From Aggregatibacter actinomycetemcomitans (lineage in GTDB: Bacteria > Pseudomonadota > Gammaproteobacteria > Enterobacterales > Pasteurellaceae): DNA of 64,000 nt. Shown here piece by piece: positions 35,437 to 46,124 of the stretch; positions within the stretch are counted from its first letter, which is position 1; every line of letters starts with the position of its first letter. The stretch is from assembly GCF_003130205.1 (NCBI RefSeq), contig NZ_NRDF01000002.1:110337-174336 (forward strand). The letters are read 5' to 3'. A program made the position numbers and the translations under genes. Below the pieces are notes generated by a model, which worked only from the letters and a program-made list of their open reading frames with translations, was not told the DNA's origin and made no database searches.

Positions 35437-36321
35437 ATGGCTTGGATTCAAATTCGCCTGAACAGTACTAACGAAAAGGCAGAGCAACTCAGTGATTTCT
35501 TAGAAGAAATCGGATCGGTATCAGTGACTTTTATGGACAGTCAGGACACGCCGATTTTTGAGCCGCTGCCGGGGGAAACCCGTTTGTGGGGTAATACGGA
35601 TGTGATTGCTTTGTTTGATGCGGAAACCGACATGAACGCGGTGGTGACGCAGCTTAAACAGGCAAAGTATTTGGACAATCATGCCGCTTATAAAATCGAG
35701 CAAATCGAAGATAAAGATTGGGAACGTGAATGGATGGATAATTTCCACCCGATGCAATTCGGCAAGCGCTTGTGGATTTGTCCGAGTTGGCGTGAAGTGC
35801 CTGATCCGAATGCGGTGAACGTGATGCTTGATCCGGGGCTGGCGTTCGGTACGGGAACCCACCCGACTACGGCGTTATGCCTGGAGTGGCTGGACGGCTT
35901 AGGTTTGCAAGGCAAAACTGTGATTGATTTCGGTTGCGGTTCCGGCATTCTTGCTATTGCGGCGTTGAAACTGGGGGCAAAAAGTGCGGTAGGTATTGAC
36001 ATCGATCCGCAGGCGATTCTGGCAAGTCGCAATAATGCGGAGCAAAACGGCGTCGCCGATCGTTTACAGCTATGTTTGTCTGATGAAAGACCGTCGGATT
36101 TAAACGCCGATGTAGTGGTGGCGAACATTCTCGCTGGGCCGTTAAAAGAGCTTTATCCCGTGATTAGCCAACTGGTGCAACCAAACGGCGATTTGGGGTT
36201 GTCGGGCATTCTGGCAACCCAGGCGCAGTCCGTGTGCGATGCTTATGCCGAGGGTTTTGTGTTGGCGCCGGTGGCAGAACGTGAAGAATGGTGTCGGATT
36301 ACGGGCAAGCTGAGATGTTGA
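35437..36321 (+). CDS. prmA: Ribosomal protein L11 methyltransferase
   Basis: Trimethylates L11 using S-adenosylmethionine. The 294-aa protein has an N-terminal substrate-recognition domain ([20 protein letters not shown]), a linker with [19 protein letters not shown], and the SAM-binding [20 protein letters not shown] with the acidic end of beta2 in [19 protein letters not shown] holds the motif IV position. It begins 12 bp after the Fic gene. Confidence 0.97.
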   Translation: MAWIQIRLNSTNEKAEQLSDFLEEIGSVSVTFMDSQDTPIFEPLPGETRLWGNTDVIALFDAETDMNAVVTQLKQAKYLDNHAAYKIEQIEDKDWEREWMDNFHPMQFGKRLWICPSWREVPDPNAVNVMLDPGLAFGTGTHPTTALCLEWLDGLGLQGKTVIDFGCGSGILAIAALKLGAKSAVGIDIDPQAILASRNNAEQNGVADRLQLCLSDERPSDLNADVVVANILAGPLKELYPVISQLVQPNGDLGLSGILATQAQSVCDAYAEGFVLAPVAEREEWCRITGKLRC

Positions 36322-36631
36322 ATCATGCCCTATGACATAAAAGTGTGGTGGTTTTTAGCGGTGTTTTCAAGCGCTGAAAAACAGTGAAAAAAATCACCGC
36401 ACTTTTTGTTTTCCCCCTTCAATTACTTCAAAATCCATATAAAATTTATGGATAATGTCAAGCCTTTCTTATGATTTTTTTTCAGAAATTTGACGAAGTT
36501 AAAAGAATGAAAAAAATTTACAGATTGTCTAAAAAATACACTTTTCAAACGCCTTAAAAGTGCGTATGATAGCCCACCTTGTCGGTTGGCAAGGGTATTT
36601 GGTCAAGTTGCCGGAAAGTAGTGGGGTCGCG
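36322..36631. other. Gene-free stretch upstream of dusB-fis
   Basis: Holds inverted near-uptake signals (GTGTGGTGG near 36343 and CACCGCACTTTTT at 36395) that may terminate prmA. A likely dusB-fis promoter follows with -10 TATGAT at 36565-36570 and a weak -35 TTTTCA at 36542-36547. A GC-containing discriminator follows the -10, fitting growth-rate control of fis. Confidence 0.5.
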
Positions 36632-37606
36632 GTGCGCATTGGTTATTATCAATTAAAAAATCGCATTTTATTGGCTCCTATGGCAGGTGTTACCGATCTG
36701 CCTTTTCGGCGAATTTGCGCCAATTATGGTGCAGGTTTGACCTTCTCCGAAATGATGTCAACCAATCCACAGGTATGGCATACCGAGAAATCGAAACTGC
36801 GCTTGGCGCATCACCAAGAAGCAGGGATTAATGCCGTACAAATCGCGGGTTCCGATCCTGATGAAATGGCGCAAGCCGCTCAAGTGAATGTGGAATACGG
36901 CGCTCAGATTATCGATATTAATATGGGCTGTCCGGCAAAAAAGGTGAATCGTAAAATGGCGGGTTCCGCCCTTTTGCAATATCCTGACTTGGTTCGACGG
37001 ATTCTTGAGGCTGTGGTGAAAGCAGTTAAGGTTCCGGTAACCTTGAAGATTCGCACAGGTTGGGATATGGAAAATCGAAATTGTGTAGAAATCGCCAAAA
37101 TCGCAGAACAAAGCGGAATTCAAGCGCTCACCGTGCATGGTCGTACGCGCGCCTGTAAATTTGAAGGTGTGGCGGAATACGATTCCATTAAAGCGGTGAA
37201 GCAAAATGTTTCCCTTCCGGTGATTGCCAACGGCGATATAACTTCTGCCGAACAAGCCAAATTCGTTCTCGATTACACGGGGGCGGACGGCATAATGATC
37301 GGACGTGGTGCATTGGGGCGACCTTGGTTGTTTCAAACGGTGGTCGGCTTAATTGAGCAACATTCGATCGTTGCGGAACCAAGTTTAGAAGAAAAATGTA
37401 GTGTGATTTTGCAGCATATCCGCGATCTTCATCGGTTTTACGGCGAAGAAAAAGGGTATCGCATCGCACGCAAGCATATCGCTTGGTACTTACAGGATAT
37501 TCACCCCGATTCTGTTTTTAAGCAACGTTTTAATGCGCTAACCTCTGCGAAAGAGCAATTACACGCGTTAGAGCAATTTTTTAAGTTAATTGATTTACAT
37601 GGATAG
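36632..37606 (+). CDS. dusB: tRNA-dihydrouridine synthase B
   Basis: Flavin enzyme reducing uridine at tRNA position 17. I start at GTG 36632 because [20 protein letters not shown] is the family opening (324 aa); the longer frame from 36560 covers the promoter. Catalytic Cys is in [20 protein letters not shown]; the FMN-binding region includes VIANGDI and [15 protein letters not shown]. It forms the conserved dusB-fis operon; fis begins 4 bp downstream. Confidence 0.95.
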   Translation: MRIGYYQLKNRILLAPMAGVTDLPFRRICANYGAGLTFSEMMSTNPQVWHTEKSKLRLAHHQEAGINAVQIAGSDPDEMAQAAQVNVEYGAQIIDINMGCPAKKVNRKMAGSALLQYPDLVRRILEAVVKAVKVPVTLKIRTGWDMENRNCVEIAKIAEQSGIQALTVHGRTRACKFEGVAEYDSIKAVKQNVSLPVIANGDITSAEQAKFVLDYTGADGIMIGRGALGRPWLFQTVVGLIEQHSIVAEPSLEEKCSVILQHIRDLHRFYGEEKGYRIARKHIAWYLQDIHPDSVFKQRFNALTSAKEQLHALEQFFKLIDLHG

Positions 37607-37610
37607 AACA

Positions 37611-37910
37611 ATGTTAGAACAACAACGCAATCCGGCTGAAGCGTTAACGGTTTCAGTATTAAATTCTCAGTCACAAGTAACCAATAAACCTCTGCGTGAT
37701 TCGGTAAAACAGGCTTTAAGAAACTACTTGTCTCAATTGGATGGTCAAGATGTAAATGAGCTTTACGAATTGGTCTTGGCAGAAGTTGAACATCCGATGT
37801 TAGATATGGTGATGCAATATACCCGTGGTAACCAAACCCGTGCGGCAACAATGCTTGGCATTAACCGCGGTACATTGCGTAAAAAATTAAAAAAATACGG
37901 TATGGGTTAG
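37611..37910 (+). CDS. fis: Nucleoid-associated protein Fis
   Basis: DNA-bending regulator of rRNA transcription, recombination and growth-phase control. From ATG 37611 it has 99 aa. The C-terminal helix-turn-helix [20 protein letters not shown] (about 74-93) is almost identical to that of E. coli Fis. The N-terminal region is more variable. It follows dusB directly. Confidence 0.98.
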   Translation: MLEQQRNPAEALTVSVLNSQSQVTNKPLRDSVKQALRNYLSQLDGQDVNELYELVLAEVEHPMLDMVMQYTRGNQTRAATMLGINRGTLRKKLKKYGMG

Positions 37911-37933
37911 TTTTTAACTCATTTTTTACCATC

Positions 37934-37960
37934 GCCCTTGTCCTGTTGGCAAGGGTTTTT
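37934..37960 (+). terminator. dusB-fis terminator
   Basis: GCCCTTG and CAAGGG arms around a short loop with a T-run, 24 bases after the fis stop. Confidence 0.85.
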
Positions 37961-38041
37961 CATTGAATAAATACGTTTTTTATGGGCATCACAATAAAAC
38001 GTACACTTGCTTTCTGAAGTACGTTTGGTTTTTCCGGAATA

Positions 38042-38596
38042 TTAGAGTAGCAATGTAGTACCCCATTTTATGATATCAAAGAAGAATCTATTTTCACTGG
38101 TAGCAACTCCTTGATCCGAATTCTCTCCACTTTCGGTTTTCTTTTCTTCAATCATACCATTTTTATATTTACCTTTAACTACATCTAAATCATCGCGGGC
38201 ATTAGTACGTAAGGTTTGGCATTTAAGATTATCTAAATACTCAACTTCTTCAAACTTAAATTTCTTATATTGATAAGTAGCGTATAACATAGATTTTTCA
38301 TCATTTTGAATTATTTTTAAGTATTTTTCTCCGATGATGTTTTCTAATGGATATAAAAGTATGTATTGAGAATAAATATAAGTATCTTCTCGAGAAAAAT
38401 GTTCTTTTTGTATTCGGGTTAAATTAGGGTAAATACACTGTTCTGCTTGTTTACTATCAAAGGCCCAACGTTTTGCATCAATGTCGGATAGTAGATAATC
38501 GGCGCCGGCAAATTCCCCTGGGATTGGTGTTATAGGATCATCTGCACATCCGACTAATAGTAGCGTAACTACAGAAAAAATAATTTTTTTTAACAT
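38042..38596 (-). CDS. Uncharacterised lipoprotein
   Basis: A 184-aa protein with signal peptide and lipobox LLLVGC (Cys17), then a Pro-containing stretch ([13 protein letters not shown]). I do not recognise the mature part, which holds two further Cys (about 58 and 127) that could pair. The C-terminus is hydrophobic ([14 protein letters not shown]), unusual for a lipoprotein. AT-rich codon use differs from neighbouring housekeeping genes. It stands alone between fis and raiA. Confidence 0.7.
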   Translation of the reverse strand: MLKKIIFSVVTLLLVGCADDPITPIPGEFAGADYLLSDIDAKRWAFDSKQAEQCIYPNLTRIQKEHFSREDTYIYSQYILLYPLENIIGEKYLKIIQNDEKSMLYATYQYKKFKFEEVEYLDNLKCQTLRTNARDDLDVVKGKYKNGMIEEKKTESGENSDQGVATSENRFFFDIIKWGTTLLL

Positions 38597-38704
38597 TCCT
38601 TAGCCTTATATAAATTTAAAGAAAGCGAAGCTGTATTCTAGCAATAAGTTATCCATTGATAAATGGCTTGTTTGTAGGAAAGAACAAGGGGGGAAAAATT
38701 AGAA

Positions 38705-38726
38705 ACCGCACTGTGAAAAGTGCGGT
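38705..38726 (-). terminator. raiA terminator from inverted uptake signals
   Basis: ACCGCACT and AAGTGCGGT flank a short loop just after the raiA stop; on the complement the stem is followed by a T-containing run. Confidence 0.65.
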
Positions 38727-38744
38727 CATTTTCACAGGTGTTTT

Positions 38745-39068
38745 TTATTCATTAAACGAATCTTTTAAGCGTTCTTCTGCGCGGCGGGATTCACTCTTGT
38801 GCTGTAGCTTATTGAGCTGTCTCTCCAATTTTTCTTCTACGTCGTTGATGGCTTTGTACATATCTTCCTCTTCGGCACTGGCAATCAGATTGCCGAACGG
38901 GGTGCCGATGGAAGCATCAACAGAGAAGCCCTTAGGGGTTTTATTTAAAATAAAGTGAGGATTTATCAGTTGGGTATGCCATTTTTTCAGTTTGCTGAGC
39001 CGTTCTTCAACGTGGGCACGGATTGCAGGGGTGATATCCATTTGTTTGCTTGTGATATTTAATGTCAT
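38745..39068 (-). CDS. raiA: Ribosome-associated inhibitor RaiA/HPF type
   Basis: Binds the decoding channel of the 30S subunit and silences ribosomes in stress and stationary phase. The 107-aa protein has the beta-alpha-beta core [20 protein letters not shown] and the basic helix [12 protein letters not shown]. The tail beyond residue 95 ([13 protein letters not shown]) is intermediate between short HPF and RaiA. Its upstream region contains a CAACATA/TATGTTG inverted repeat (near 39125-39141). Confidence 0.92.
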   Translation of the reverse strand: MTLNITSKQMDITPAIRAHVEERLSKLKKWHTQLINPHFILNKTPKGFSVDASIGTPFGNLIASAEEEDMYKAINDVEEKLERQLNKLQHKSESRRAEERLKDSFNE

Positions 39069-39296
39069 AGCATTTACCTCTTATTGTTGTGAATGGGTCG
39101 AAGACCCGGTTAAAATCCTTAGTTACAACATAGTTATGTTGATCGGACTTTTCAAGGTTTTTTTTGATGGTTGGAGGAGAAAATCCGAAAAATATGATCT
39201 GGGTCTGATACTTGAAAAAAGAAACCTTTTTTGTGAACTAAACTTGTTATGATAAAGTGGATATTGTTTTTGAATATCCACTTTTACACCACTACA

Positions 39297-40670
39297 TTAC
39301 GCCATTTCATCCAGGTCGCGTTTATTGGTTTTCAAACGGGCAAAATAATCTTTGGTTTCCTCAATCACCACTTTACGTAAGCCGATTAACGCCACCAAAT
39401 TCGGGAAAACCATTAGACCATTGACGATATCTGCCAGAATCCAAATGAGATTTAACTGAATAAACGCCCCGTAGCCCACCAAGGCAATGAACACGGCGCG
39501 GTAAAGCTTAATGCCTTTGATCCCGACCAAATACACAAAACAGCGTTCGCCGTAATAACACCAGCCGAGAATTGTCGTAAAGGCGAAGAACAGCAAGCCA
39601 ATGGTCACAATAGTCGCACCGATGGAGGAGTTTAAACCGCTGGAAAAGGCGAAATTGGTGACGGCGGCGCCTTCCATGCCGGGCGATTGCCAGGCGCCGG
39701 TAAGCACCAACACAATGCCTGTCATGGTGCAGACAATGATCGTATCAAGGAATGTGCCGGTCATGGAAATTAACCCTTGGCGCACCGGCTCTTTGGTTTG
39801 CGCGGCAGCAGCGGCAATAGGCGCACTTCCTAAGCCTGATTCATTAGAGAAAATCCCCCGCGCCACGCCCGATTGAATAGCTTTCATGACGCTAAAGCCC
39901 AGCGCGCCGCCCAATGCCGCTTCAGGATTGAAAGCACTGTGAACGATTAACTGAAGTGCGGTCGGAATTTTTTCTAAATTTAACAGCACAATGACGATGG
40001 AAGTAGCGACATAAGATAATGCCATAAACGGCACGATGTAAGAGGACACCAAAGCGATACGTTTTACCCCGCCGAGAATAATCAAGCCCACTAAAATGGT
40101 GATAACCGCCGCCGTCGCAGGAATCGGAATGCTGAAGGTGTCGTTCATGGCGTGGGTGATGGCGTTTACTTGCGGGAAGGTGCCGATACCGAAAAATGCC
40201 ACCAACACGCCGAACATGGCAAACAGCTTCGCCAACCAGCCTAAACCGAGTCCGCGTTCAATGTAATACATCGGACCGCCCGCCATAAAACCATTTTTAT
40301 CCCGCACGCGATATTTTACCGCCAGCAAACATTCGGCGTATTTGGTCGCCATGCCGAGCAACGCCACCAGCCACATCCAGAAGATCGCTCCCGGTCCGCC
40401 CGCCTGTATGGCAGTGGCAACGCCCACGATATTTCCCGTGCCGATGGTGGCGGCAAGGGCGGTGCATAGCGCGGCGAAAGAGGACACGTCACCTTTTTGT
40501 TGAAGCCCGGCATCCCGTTTGAATAAATAGCGCAATGCGCGCGGCAGTTGGGTGATTTGAATGAAGCCAAGACGCAGAGTTAAATATAATCCCGTGCCGG
40601 ATAACAAAATGAGTAGGGGCGGTCCCCATACGAAAGTATTTATTGCAGATAAAACGTCTTCTAGTGACAT
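39297..40670 (-). CDS. Sodium:alanine/glycine symporter family protein
   Basis: An AgcS-type amino-acid carrier driven by sodium. From ATG 40670 (AGGAA upstream) it has 457 aa with about eleven membrane segments. The family hallmarks FAALCTALAATIGTGNIVGV and SNESGLGSAPIAAAAAQT are present. A tandem glycine riboswitch and a terminator lie in its leader, so glycine is a probable substrate or at least its signal. Confidence 0.93.
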   Translation of the reverse strand: MSLEDVLSAINTFVWGPPLLILLSGTGLYLTLRLGFIQITQLPRALRYLFKRDAGLQQKGDVSSFAALCTALAATIGTGNIVGVATAIQAGGPGAIFWMWLVALLGMATKYAECLLAVKYRVRDKNGFMAGGPMYYIERGLGLGWLAKLFAMFGVLVAFFGIGTFPQVNAITHAMNDTFSIPIPATAAVITILVGLIILGGVKRIALVSSYIVPFMALSYVATSIVIVLLNLEKIPTALQLIVHSAFNPEAALGGALGFSVMKAIQSGVARGIFSNESGLGSAPIAAAAAQTKEPVRQGLISMTGTFLDTIIVCTMTGIVLVLTGAWQSPGMEGAAVTNFAFSSGLNSSIGATIVTIGLLFFAFTTILGWCYYGERCFVYLVGIKGIKLYRAVFIALVGYGAFIQLNLIWILADIVNGLMVFPNLVALIGLRKVVIEETKDYFARLKTNKRDLDEMA

Positions 40671-40739
40671 TTGAGGTTCCTCGTAAATAACCAAATTACA
40701 AGGAGGCGAAAAGAATGTTGCGGATCAATAAAATAAAAA

Positions 40740-40762
40740 TTAACTCAATTGCCTTGAGTTAA
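40740..40762 (-). terminator. Riboswitch-linked intrinsic terminator
   Basis: On the complement TTAACTCAA and TTGAGTTAA (9 bp) enclose GGCAA and are followed by TTTTTATTTT. It lies between the second glycine aptamer and the symporter start, so it is the likely expression platform. Confidence 0.8.
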
Positions 40763-40769
40763 CGCTAAC

Positions 40770-41008
40770 CGAATATCTCCTGCCCCTGTCCTTTTGCCTG
40801 AGCGTTTGAAAAGCGTTGTTTGATTACGCTTCTTTGCGCCTTCGGCGTCCATTAGCACTTAAAAAGTCGCTACCTTGAAAGTAGGCGCTTTAAAAGTACC
40901 TTGGATCTCTCCAAGGGTTCGTCCAGTAACAGTCCCTGCCATCGCGCCTGAAAGATTTTACCTCGTCGGCGTGGGGTCGATTCCCCGCTCTCCAGCTACC
41001 TTCGTCCG
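40770..41008 (-). ncRNA. Tandem glycine riboswitch
   Basis: Two glycine aptamers in series on the complement. The first (about 41000-40925) begins CTGGAGAGCGGGG and contains CAGGCGCGATGGCAGGGAC. The second (about 40922-40775) begins CTTGGAGAGATCC, contains GACGCCGAAGGCGCAA and ends CTCAGGCAAAAGGACAGGGG. GGAGAG with GCCGAAGG-GCAA and CTCAGGCAAAAGGAC are diagnostic of the gcvT motif. It controls the symporter gene 100 bp downstream. Confidence 0.93.
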
Positions 41009-41065
41009 AACAATTTATGTTTGCACATAAAGTGCGGTGGATTTTAGCAAGATAATGTCAAGATC

Positions 41066-41337
41066 TCAATCCTGCGCCTGGTCGCGCTGCCATTTTTTTG
41101 CAATGTAGCTACAGGTCGGTTTGAGATTGAGCCGTTTTCCTCGAACGAACGCCACCAACGCCTGATATAGCTTATCCGCCCCGCCTTGCCCGCGCAGGGC
41201 TTCCGACACGTAGGTGTGGTTGGCGTTAATGGTGTTGTCGTCAATGAAAAAATAGGTGAGTTCGGCAATGCGTCGCTGCTGCTCGTCTAAAATAAAGAAT
41301 GCGCCCTGTTCCGCATTTTGCTCGTGTTGAATGTGCA

Positions 41338-41338
<1 letters not shown>
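41066..41338 (-). CDS. Small GNAT-like acetyltransferase (YjdJ/CG type)
   Basis: A protein of about 90 aa of the short acetyltransferase family with the hallmark HTYVSEALRGQGGADKLYQA (acetyl-CoA binding loop R-G-Q-G-G-A) and a C-terminal LKPTCSYIAKKWQR. The C-x-Y-x-x-x-W pattern is typical of this group. The substrate is unknown. The ATG at 41338 (MHIQHEQN) overlaps the yacG stop; ATG 41353 would add five residues. Confidence 0.8.
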
Positions 41339-42181
<843 letters not shown>

Positions 42182-42212
42182 TCAATGATAGTGCGATCAT
42201 ACGTTCATGACA

Positions 42213-42902
42213 TCAATTAAGCAATAAACAGACCACGCCGGCGAGGGACATAAAGGGGCCGAAAGGCACGGCGTTGAGTGCACGGTGTCGGTATTTGGCG
42301 TAGGCGGCATATAGTAAGCCGAAAAAGCAGGCGAGGAATAAAAAAACGGGAAGTCGGTGTACCGGGAGAAAAACGCCTAAGCCCAGTGCCAGCCAATAAT
42401 CGCCGCGTCCGAGGGCTTCCTGTCGGTAGTACCATTTTGCGGCGTGGTAGATGGCATAAAAAACACCGAAAAAAATGACCGCACTTTGCAGGCTTTGCGC
42501 CAACGTTAATGTGCCGATTTGCCAGTATGCTGCGCCTAAGCCGAGGGCGAACAGGGCTTGGCATAAGGCGGGTGAAATTAGGCGATAGTGCCAATCCACC
42601 AGGGAAATGGCAATTAATAAGGTGCCATACAGTGCAAAGCAAAGGGCTTGTAATGGTTCATTGATGGCGTAACAAATAATGAACAATAAGGCAAATAAAA
42701 GGCGATAAAGGCGTGCGGAGAAATGCCGTTTGAGTGGTTTCAGAATAGACTTTTCCACCATAAAGTGCGGTGGATTTTGCGGGTAAATTTCCGTGTAAGC
42801 GGTATAAACTTCGCGGTTTAGGTTGTCGGCGAAATGTTCCACATAATGATGAACGCGCCAGCCACATAGTACGCCGCCAAGCAAAAAAAGCAGCCACATC
42901 AT
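42213..42902 (-). CDS. pilD: Prepilin peptidase, short form without zinc motif
   Basis: Cleaves prepilin leader peptides in the inner membrane. A 229-aa A24 aspartic peptidase with about six membrane segments. Both catalytic Asp are present: Asp103 in SLVDWHYRLIS and Asp168 in the GRGD motif. The N-terminal cytoplasmic C-x2-C pairs of the methyltransferase domain are absent, as in other short Pasteurellaceae PilD, so N-methylation of the pilin is doubtful. The start overlaps the pilC stop by 4 bp. Confidence 0.9.
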   Translation of the reverse strand: MMWLLFLLGGVLCGWRVHHYVEHFADNLNREVYTAYTEIYPQNPPHFMVEKSILKPLKRHFSARLYRLLFALLFIICYAINEPLQALCFALYGTLLIAISLVDWHYRLISPALCQALFALGLGAAYWQIGTLTLAQSLQSAVIFFGVFYAIYHAAKWYYRQEALGRGDYWLALGLGVFLPVHRLPVFLFLACFFGLLYAAYAKYRHRALNAVPFGPFMSLAGVVCLLLN

Positions 42903-44122
42903 TGTACCAGCGAGCCCATGTTGAAAATCGGTAAATACATACCGAGCATAATCAAACCGATCAGCCCGCCGATAATCACCATTAACAACGGTTCCAGCAT
43001 TTGTGATAGCAGATCGATTTGGTGATCCAACTGTTGCTGATGATCGTTAGCGATAAATTGCAGCATTTTCGGCAACTGACCGCTTTGCTCGCCGACTTGC
43101 AGCATTTGTTGTGCCGCCGGTGGGAAGATTTGTCCGCTTACGCTGGCGGAGAACGGATAACCCTGTTGGATCCAATGCAGCGCCGATTGTACTTCCGCAA
43201 TTAATAGCCAATCGCCTTGCTGTTGCGGTTTGGTTTGCCAGCTTTGTTGCCTCGGCAGAAAAGATTGCAGCGCCTGATGCAGCGGAATGCCTGTCTGTAA
43301 CATTAGAAATAAACTGCGACTGAAACCCACCAGGCGGGAGAGTTGCACAATGCGATTGAGCAACGGAATACTGTTAATTAACTTGGTTTTTTGTCGGTTA
43401 AGCCAAGGCGAATGTTTGAGTCGAAAACGGACTAACGTCACGGTCAGCGTAATAAAAATGAGCAAGGCGAACCAATAATCCTGCAAGCCTTGGGAAAGGG
43501 CTAGTAAAACCTGCGTGAACGCGGGCAGTTGCGCGTTGCTGTTGTCATACATGGCGGCAAATTGCGGCACGATAAACAACAATAAAAGTGCGGTTAAAAT
43601 GAATGAGATGCCGAGCACCAGCAAAGGATAAAGCAGGATTTTCTGAATCTTGCGTTGCAACGCCAATGTTTGTTGTTTATGTTGCGCGATTTCTTGGCAA
43701 ACGGCAGCAAGTTTGCCTGTCATTTCGCCCACCTGAATCAGTTGACGCTCCTGATAGGTTAAGTATAACCCTTGTTGTTCCAACGCATGGGAAAACGCCA
43801 AGCCGCTTTCAATGTCCTGTAATAAGCGGCGAAGCCAGTGATTCAGGGCAATATTGGTGCAGTTTTGCAACAGAATTTGCAGGCTGTTTTTTAACGGTAC
43901 GGCGGCTTGTAACAGCGTCGCCAGCTGGGAAAGCAGCGTGCAGATGTCGGCATTTTTCGGTTTGTGGCTAAATTGCCAGTTTTGTTGCAATTTGATGTTT
44001 TGCAACCCGCGGGAGAGCAATTGCTGTTGCGCCGTCGCCTCGCTTTCCGCCACGATTAAGCCTTTTTGCTTTTGCTGCAAACGGTTAACGGCGCGCCATT
44101 GAAACAGTTTCAATTTAAGCAT
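42899..44122 (-). CDS. pilC: Type IV pilus inner-membrane platform protein
   Basis: A 407-aa GspF-family protein anchoring the pilus motor. Two repeated GspF cytoplasmic domains (about 65-185 and 270-390) show LLSQLATLLQAAVPLKNSLQ and LFLMLQTGIPLHQALQSFLP. Membrane segments lie near 165-190, 215-235 and 375-400. It overlaps pilB by 8 bp. It is part of the competence pilus used for DNA uptake. Confidence 0.95.
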   Translation of the reverse strand: MLKLKLFQWRAVNRLQQKQKGLIVAESEATAQQQLLSRGLQNIKLQQNWQFSHKPKNADICTLLSQLATLLQAAVPLKNSLQILLQNCTNIALNHWLRRLLQDIESGLAFSHALEQQGLYLTYQERQLIQVGEMTGKLAAVCQEIAQHKQQTLALQRKIQKILLYPLLVLGISFILTALLLLFIVPQFAAMYDNSNAQLPAFTQVLLALSQGLQDYWFALLIFITLTVTLVRFRLKHSPWLNRQKTKLINSIPLLNRIVQLSRLVGFSRSLFLMLQTGIPLHQALQSFLPRQQSWQTKPQQQGDWLLIAEVQSALHWIQQGYPFSASVSGQIFPPAAQQMLQVGEQSGQLPKMLQFIANDHQQQLDHQIDLLSQMLEPLLMVIIGGLIGLIMLGMYLPIFNMGSLVQ

Positions 44123-45524
44123 GGGTTTGTCCTAACACCCGTTGGATTTCGGCTAGATCCGTGGTGCCGTCTTTGAGTTTTTCCAAGGCACTTTGGCGTA
44201 AATCGGCGAAATCCGTTTCATAGCTCTGCGGATGTTGTGAATTCGGTTGTAAGAATTGATAGACCCCGACACGCCCTTTGTAGCCTTGATGGCAATCGCA
44301 AAAACGCGTGGCATTTCCACCGCACTTTTGGCAGCGTTTGCGCCCCAAACGTTGGGCAATCACCAGCAACAAACTGCTGTCGATTTCATGGCGTTGAATG
44401 CCGAGTTGTTGCAGGCGGGAAATGGCGGAAGGGGCGTCGTTGGTATGCAGCGTCGAAAGCACCAAATGCCCCGTTTGCGCGGCGCGTAATGCCATAGCGG
44501 CGCTTTCTTCATCACGAATTTCTCCCAACATGATAATGTCCGGGTCCTGGCGTAAAAACGTGCGAAGCAATCGGCTGAAATCCAACCCGATAGGCGGATT
44601 CACCTGGCTTTGAATAATGCCGGGGAGCTGAATTTCAATGGGATCTTCCGCCGTCATAATGTGTTTTTCGGGCGTGTTTAAGTGCTGCAACGCCGTATAT
44701 AAAGAAATACTTTTGCCGCTGCCTGTCGGACCGGTGACTAAAATTAATCCTTGCGGTTGGCTTAACGCACGACGAAAACGCTGTTGCTGTGATTCCGTCA
44801 TACCCAGTTCACCGAATGCCAGTTGCACGGGACGATTTTGTTGCAAACGCAAGACCGCTTTTTCTCCGAACTGGGTGGCAAGGGTGGAAAGGCGAAAATC
44901 CAGCGTATCGGAAAAGGTGGTTTTAAACTGAAAGCGTCCGTCTTGCGGCAGGCGGGTTTCGCTAATATCCAGTTTCGCCAATAATTTCAGGCGTGAAATC
45001 AGTCGGCTCGCCATGGATAACGGAACGGTGTTTTGCACCTGTAGTACGCCGTCAATACGAAAACGGGTTTGCAGGCAGTCTGCTTGCGGTTCCAGATGAA
45101 TATCGGAGGCTTTTTGTGCCGTCGCGCTTTCAAAAATATCGTTTAACAGCCGAATAATCGGATCGTCGGACGGTTGTGTAGGCTGTTCCTGTGGCAGGGT
45201 GGAATAAAAGAGCGGTTGATTTTCTTCGACTTTTTCGACGCGTGGGGATAAATCCTGTAATGCGGTTTTTAGGGTTTGGCTTTCAATTAAAACCGGCTCA
45301 ATAGTTTTGCCGGTGAGAAAAGAAAAGGCTTCGCAGGCGCTCAGGTTGGTTAACGAGTCCAACCCGAGCCACAAGGTTTGCCCGTTTTCTGCTAGGGGTA
45401 GCGCGAGATAACGCAACAAGACGGTTTGTTGTTGCTGATTTTTAAGCCATAGCTCGGGCGCAATGGTAAATTCCCCGTGATTTTGGCTGTGAATTGAATA
45501 ACCTTGCGCCATCGGATTTTGCAT
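44115..45524 (-). CDS. pilB: Type IV pilus assembly ATPase
   Basis: Hexameric extension motor, 469 aa. Walker A is VTGPTGSGKSISLYTAL (about 246-262), Asp box DIIMLGEIRDEESA holds Walker B, and the His box is LVLSTLHTNDAPSA. A Cys cluster (RCQKCGG, FCDCHQGYKGR) near residue 400 is the zinc site. The N-terminal GspE-type region is short. It precedes pilC and follows pilA. Confidence 0.95.
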   Translation of the reverse strand: MQNPMAQGYSIHSQNHGEFTIAPELWLKNQQQQTVLLRYLALPLAENGQTLWLGLDSLTNLSACEAFSFLTGKTIEPVLIESQTLKTALQDLSPRVEKVEENQPLFYSTLPQEQPTQPSDDPIIRLLNDIFESATAQKASDIHLEPQADCLQTRFRIDGVLQVQNTVPLSMASRLISRLKLLAKLDISETRLPQDGRFQFKTTFSDTLDFRLSTLATQFGEKAVLRLQQNRPVQLAFGELGMTESQQQRFRRALSQPQGLILVTGPTGSGKSISLYTALQHLNTPEKHIMTAEDPIEIQLPGIIQSQVNPPIGLDFSRLLRTFLRQDPDIIMLGEIRDEESAAMALRAAQTGHLVLSTLHTNDAPSAISRLQQLGIQRHEIDSSLLLVIAQRLGRKRCQKCGGNATRFCDCHQGYKGRVGVYQFLQPNSQHPQSYETDFADLRQSALEKLKDGTTDLAEIQRVLGQTHA

Positions 45525-45550
45525 AGATCATTGCCCCGCTGCGTTAGCGA

Positions 45551-46003
45551 TTAAGAACAGAAACCTGCCGGGAAAATGTCGGCATTATTGCCGCAAGCGG
45601 CGCTCCAGCTGACTCCGCTGGCAGCGGTGCCCGAAGCGGTAAGGGTGTAGCTGATTTTATCCAAACTGCCTTTGCCGGTAACGGTGATGACCCCGGCTTT
45701 GACCGCGGTGGATTTCACATATTTTTGTTTCGAAGCATCCGCAACATCTGCTTGAATGCCGTTTTGTCCGCCGCTACAATTTTCAGCCTTACCGGTATTA
45801 TAAATACAGAGTTCCACTTCGGAACGTAATGGCGCGGAGGCTTGTAATAATTCGGAAACCGCCGCTTTTTTGGTGTAATTTTGATAAGATGGCACGGCTA
45901 CGGTGGCAAGAATGGCAACGATAGCAATGACGATCATTAATTCGATTAATGTAAACCCTTTTTTAACGGATTTTAGCGAAATAAACGTGGATTGAATTTT
46001 CAT
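45551..46003 (-). CDS. pilA: Type IV major prepilin
   Basis: Structural pilin. From ATG 46003 it has 150 aa. The class IVa leader ends KSVKKG before [20 protein letters not shown], so cleavage by PilD is after Gly18 with Phe+1 and Glu+5. Mature part has two Cys pairs (about 92/101 and 134/149), the second forming the C-terminal disulfide loop. First gene of pilABCD, with a CRP-S site upstream. Confidence 0.95.
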   Translation of the reverse strand: MKIQSTFISLKSVKKGFTLIELMIVIAIVAILATVAVPSYQNYTKKAAVSELLQASAPLRSEVELCIYNTGKAENCSGGQNGIQADVADASKQKYVKSTAVKAGVITVTGKGSLDKISYTLTASGTAASGVSWSAACGNNADIFPAGFCS

Positions 46004-46095
46004 AAAAATACCTTTAGTAAAAAATAATGTGTACCAAATTAGGTGCCGCATTTTGCCTGAGGTAAAAAACACCGTGAAATTCCACCGCACTTTTA

Positions 46096-46111
46096 TGGGA
46101 TCTGGATCGCA
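46096..46111. promoter_or_regulatory. CRP-S (competence regulatory) site
   Basis: TGGGA-N6-TCGCA (complement TGCGA-N6-TCCCA), surrounded by T- and A-rich arms. It matches the Haemophilus CRP-S design TGCGA-N6-TCGCA at nine of ten fixed bases. It lies 93 bases before pilA and just before ampD, and should bind CRP with Sxy/TfoX to switch on pilABCD in competence. Confidence 0.7.
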
Positions 46112-46124
46112 AAAAGAAAATCTT

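Noticed and set aside
36758-37336. A 192-codon frame opposite dusB.
   Set aside because: Shadow of dusB; no start signal and a composition mirrored from the real gene.
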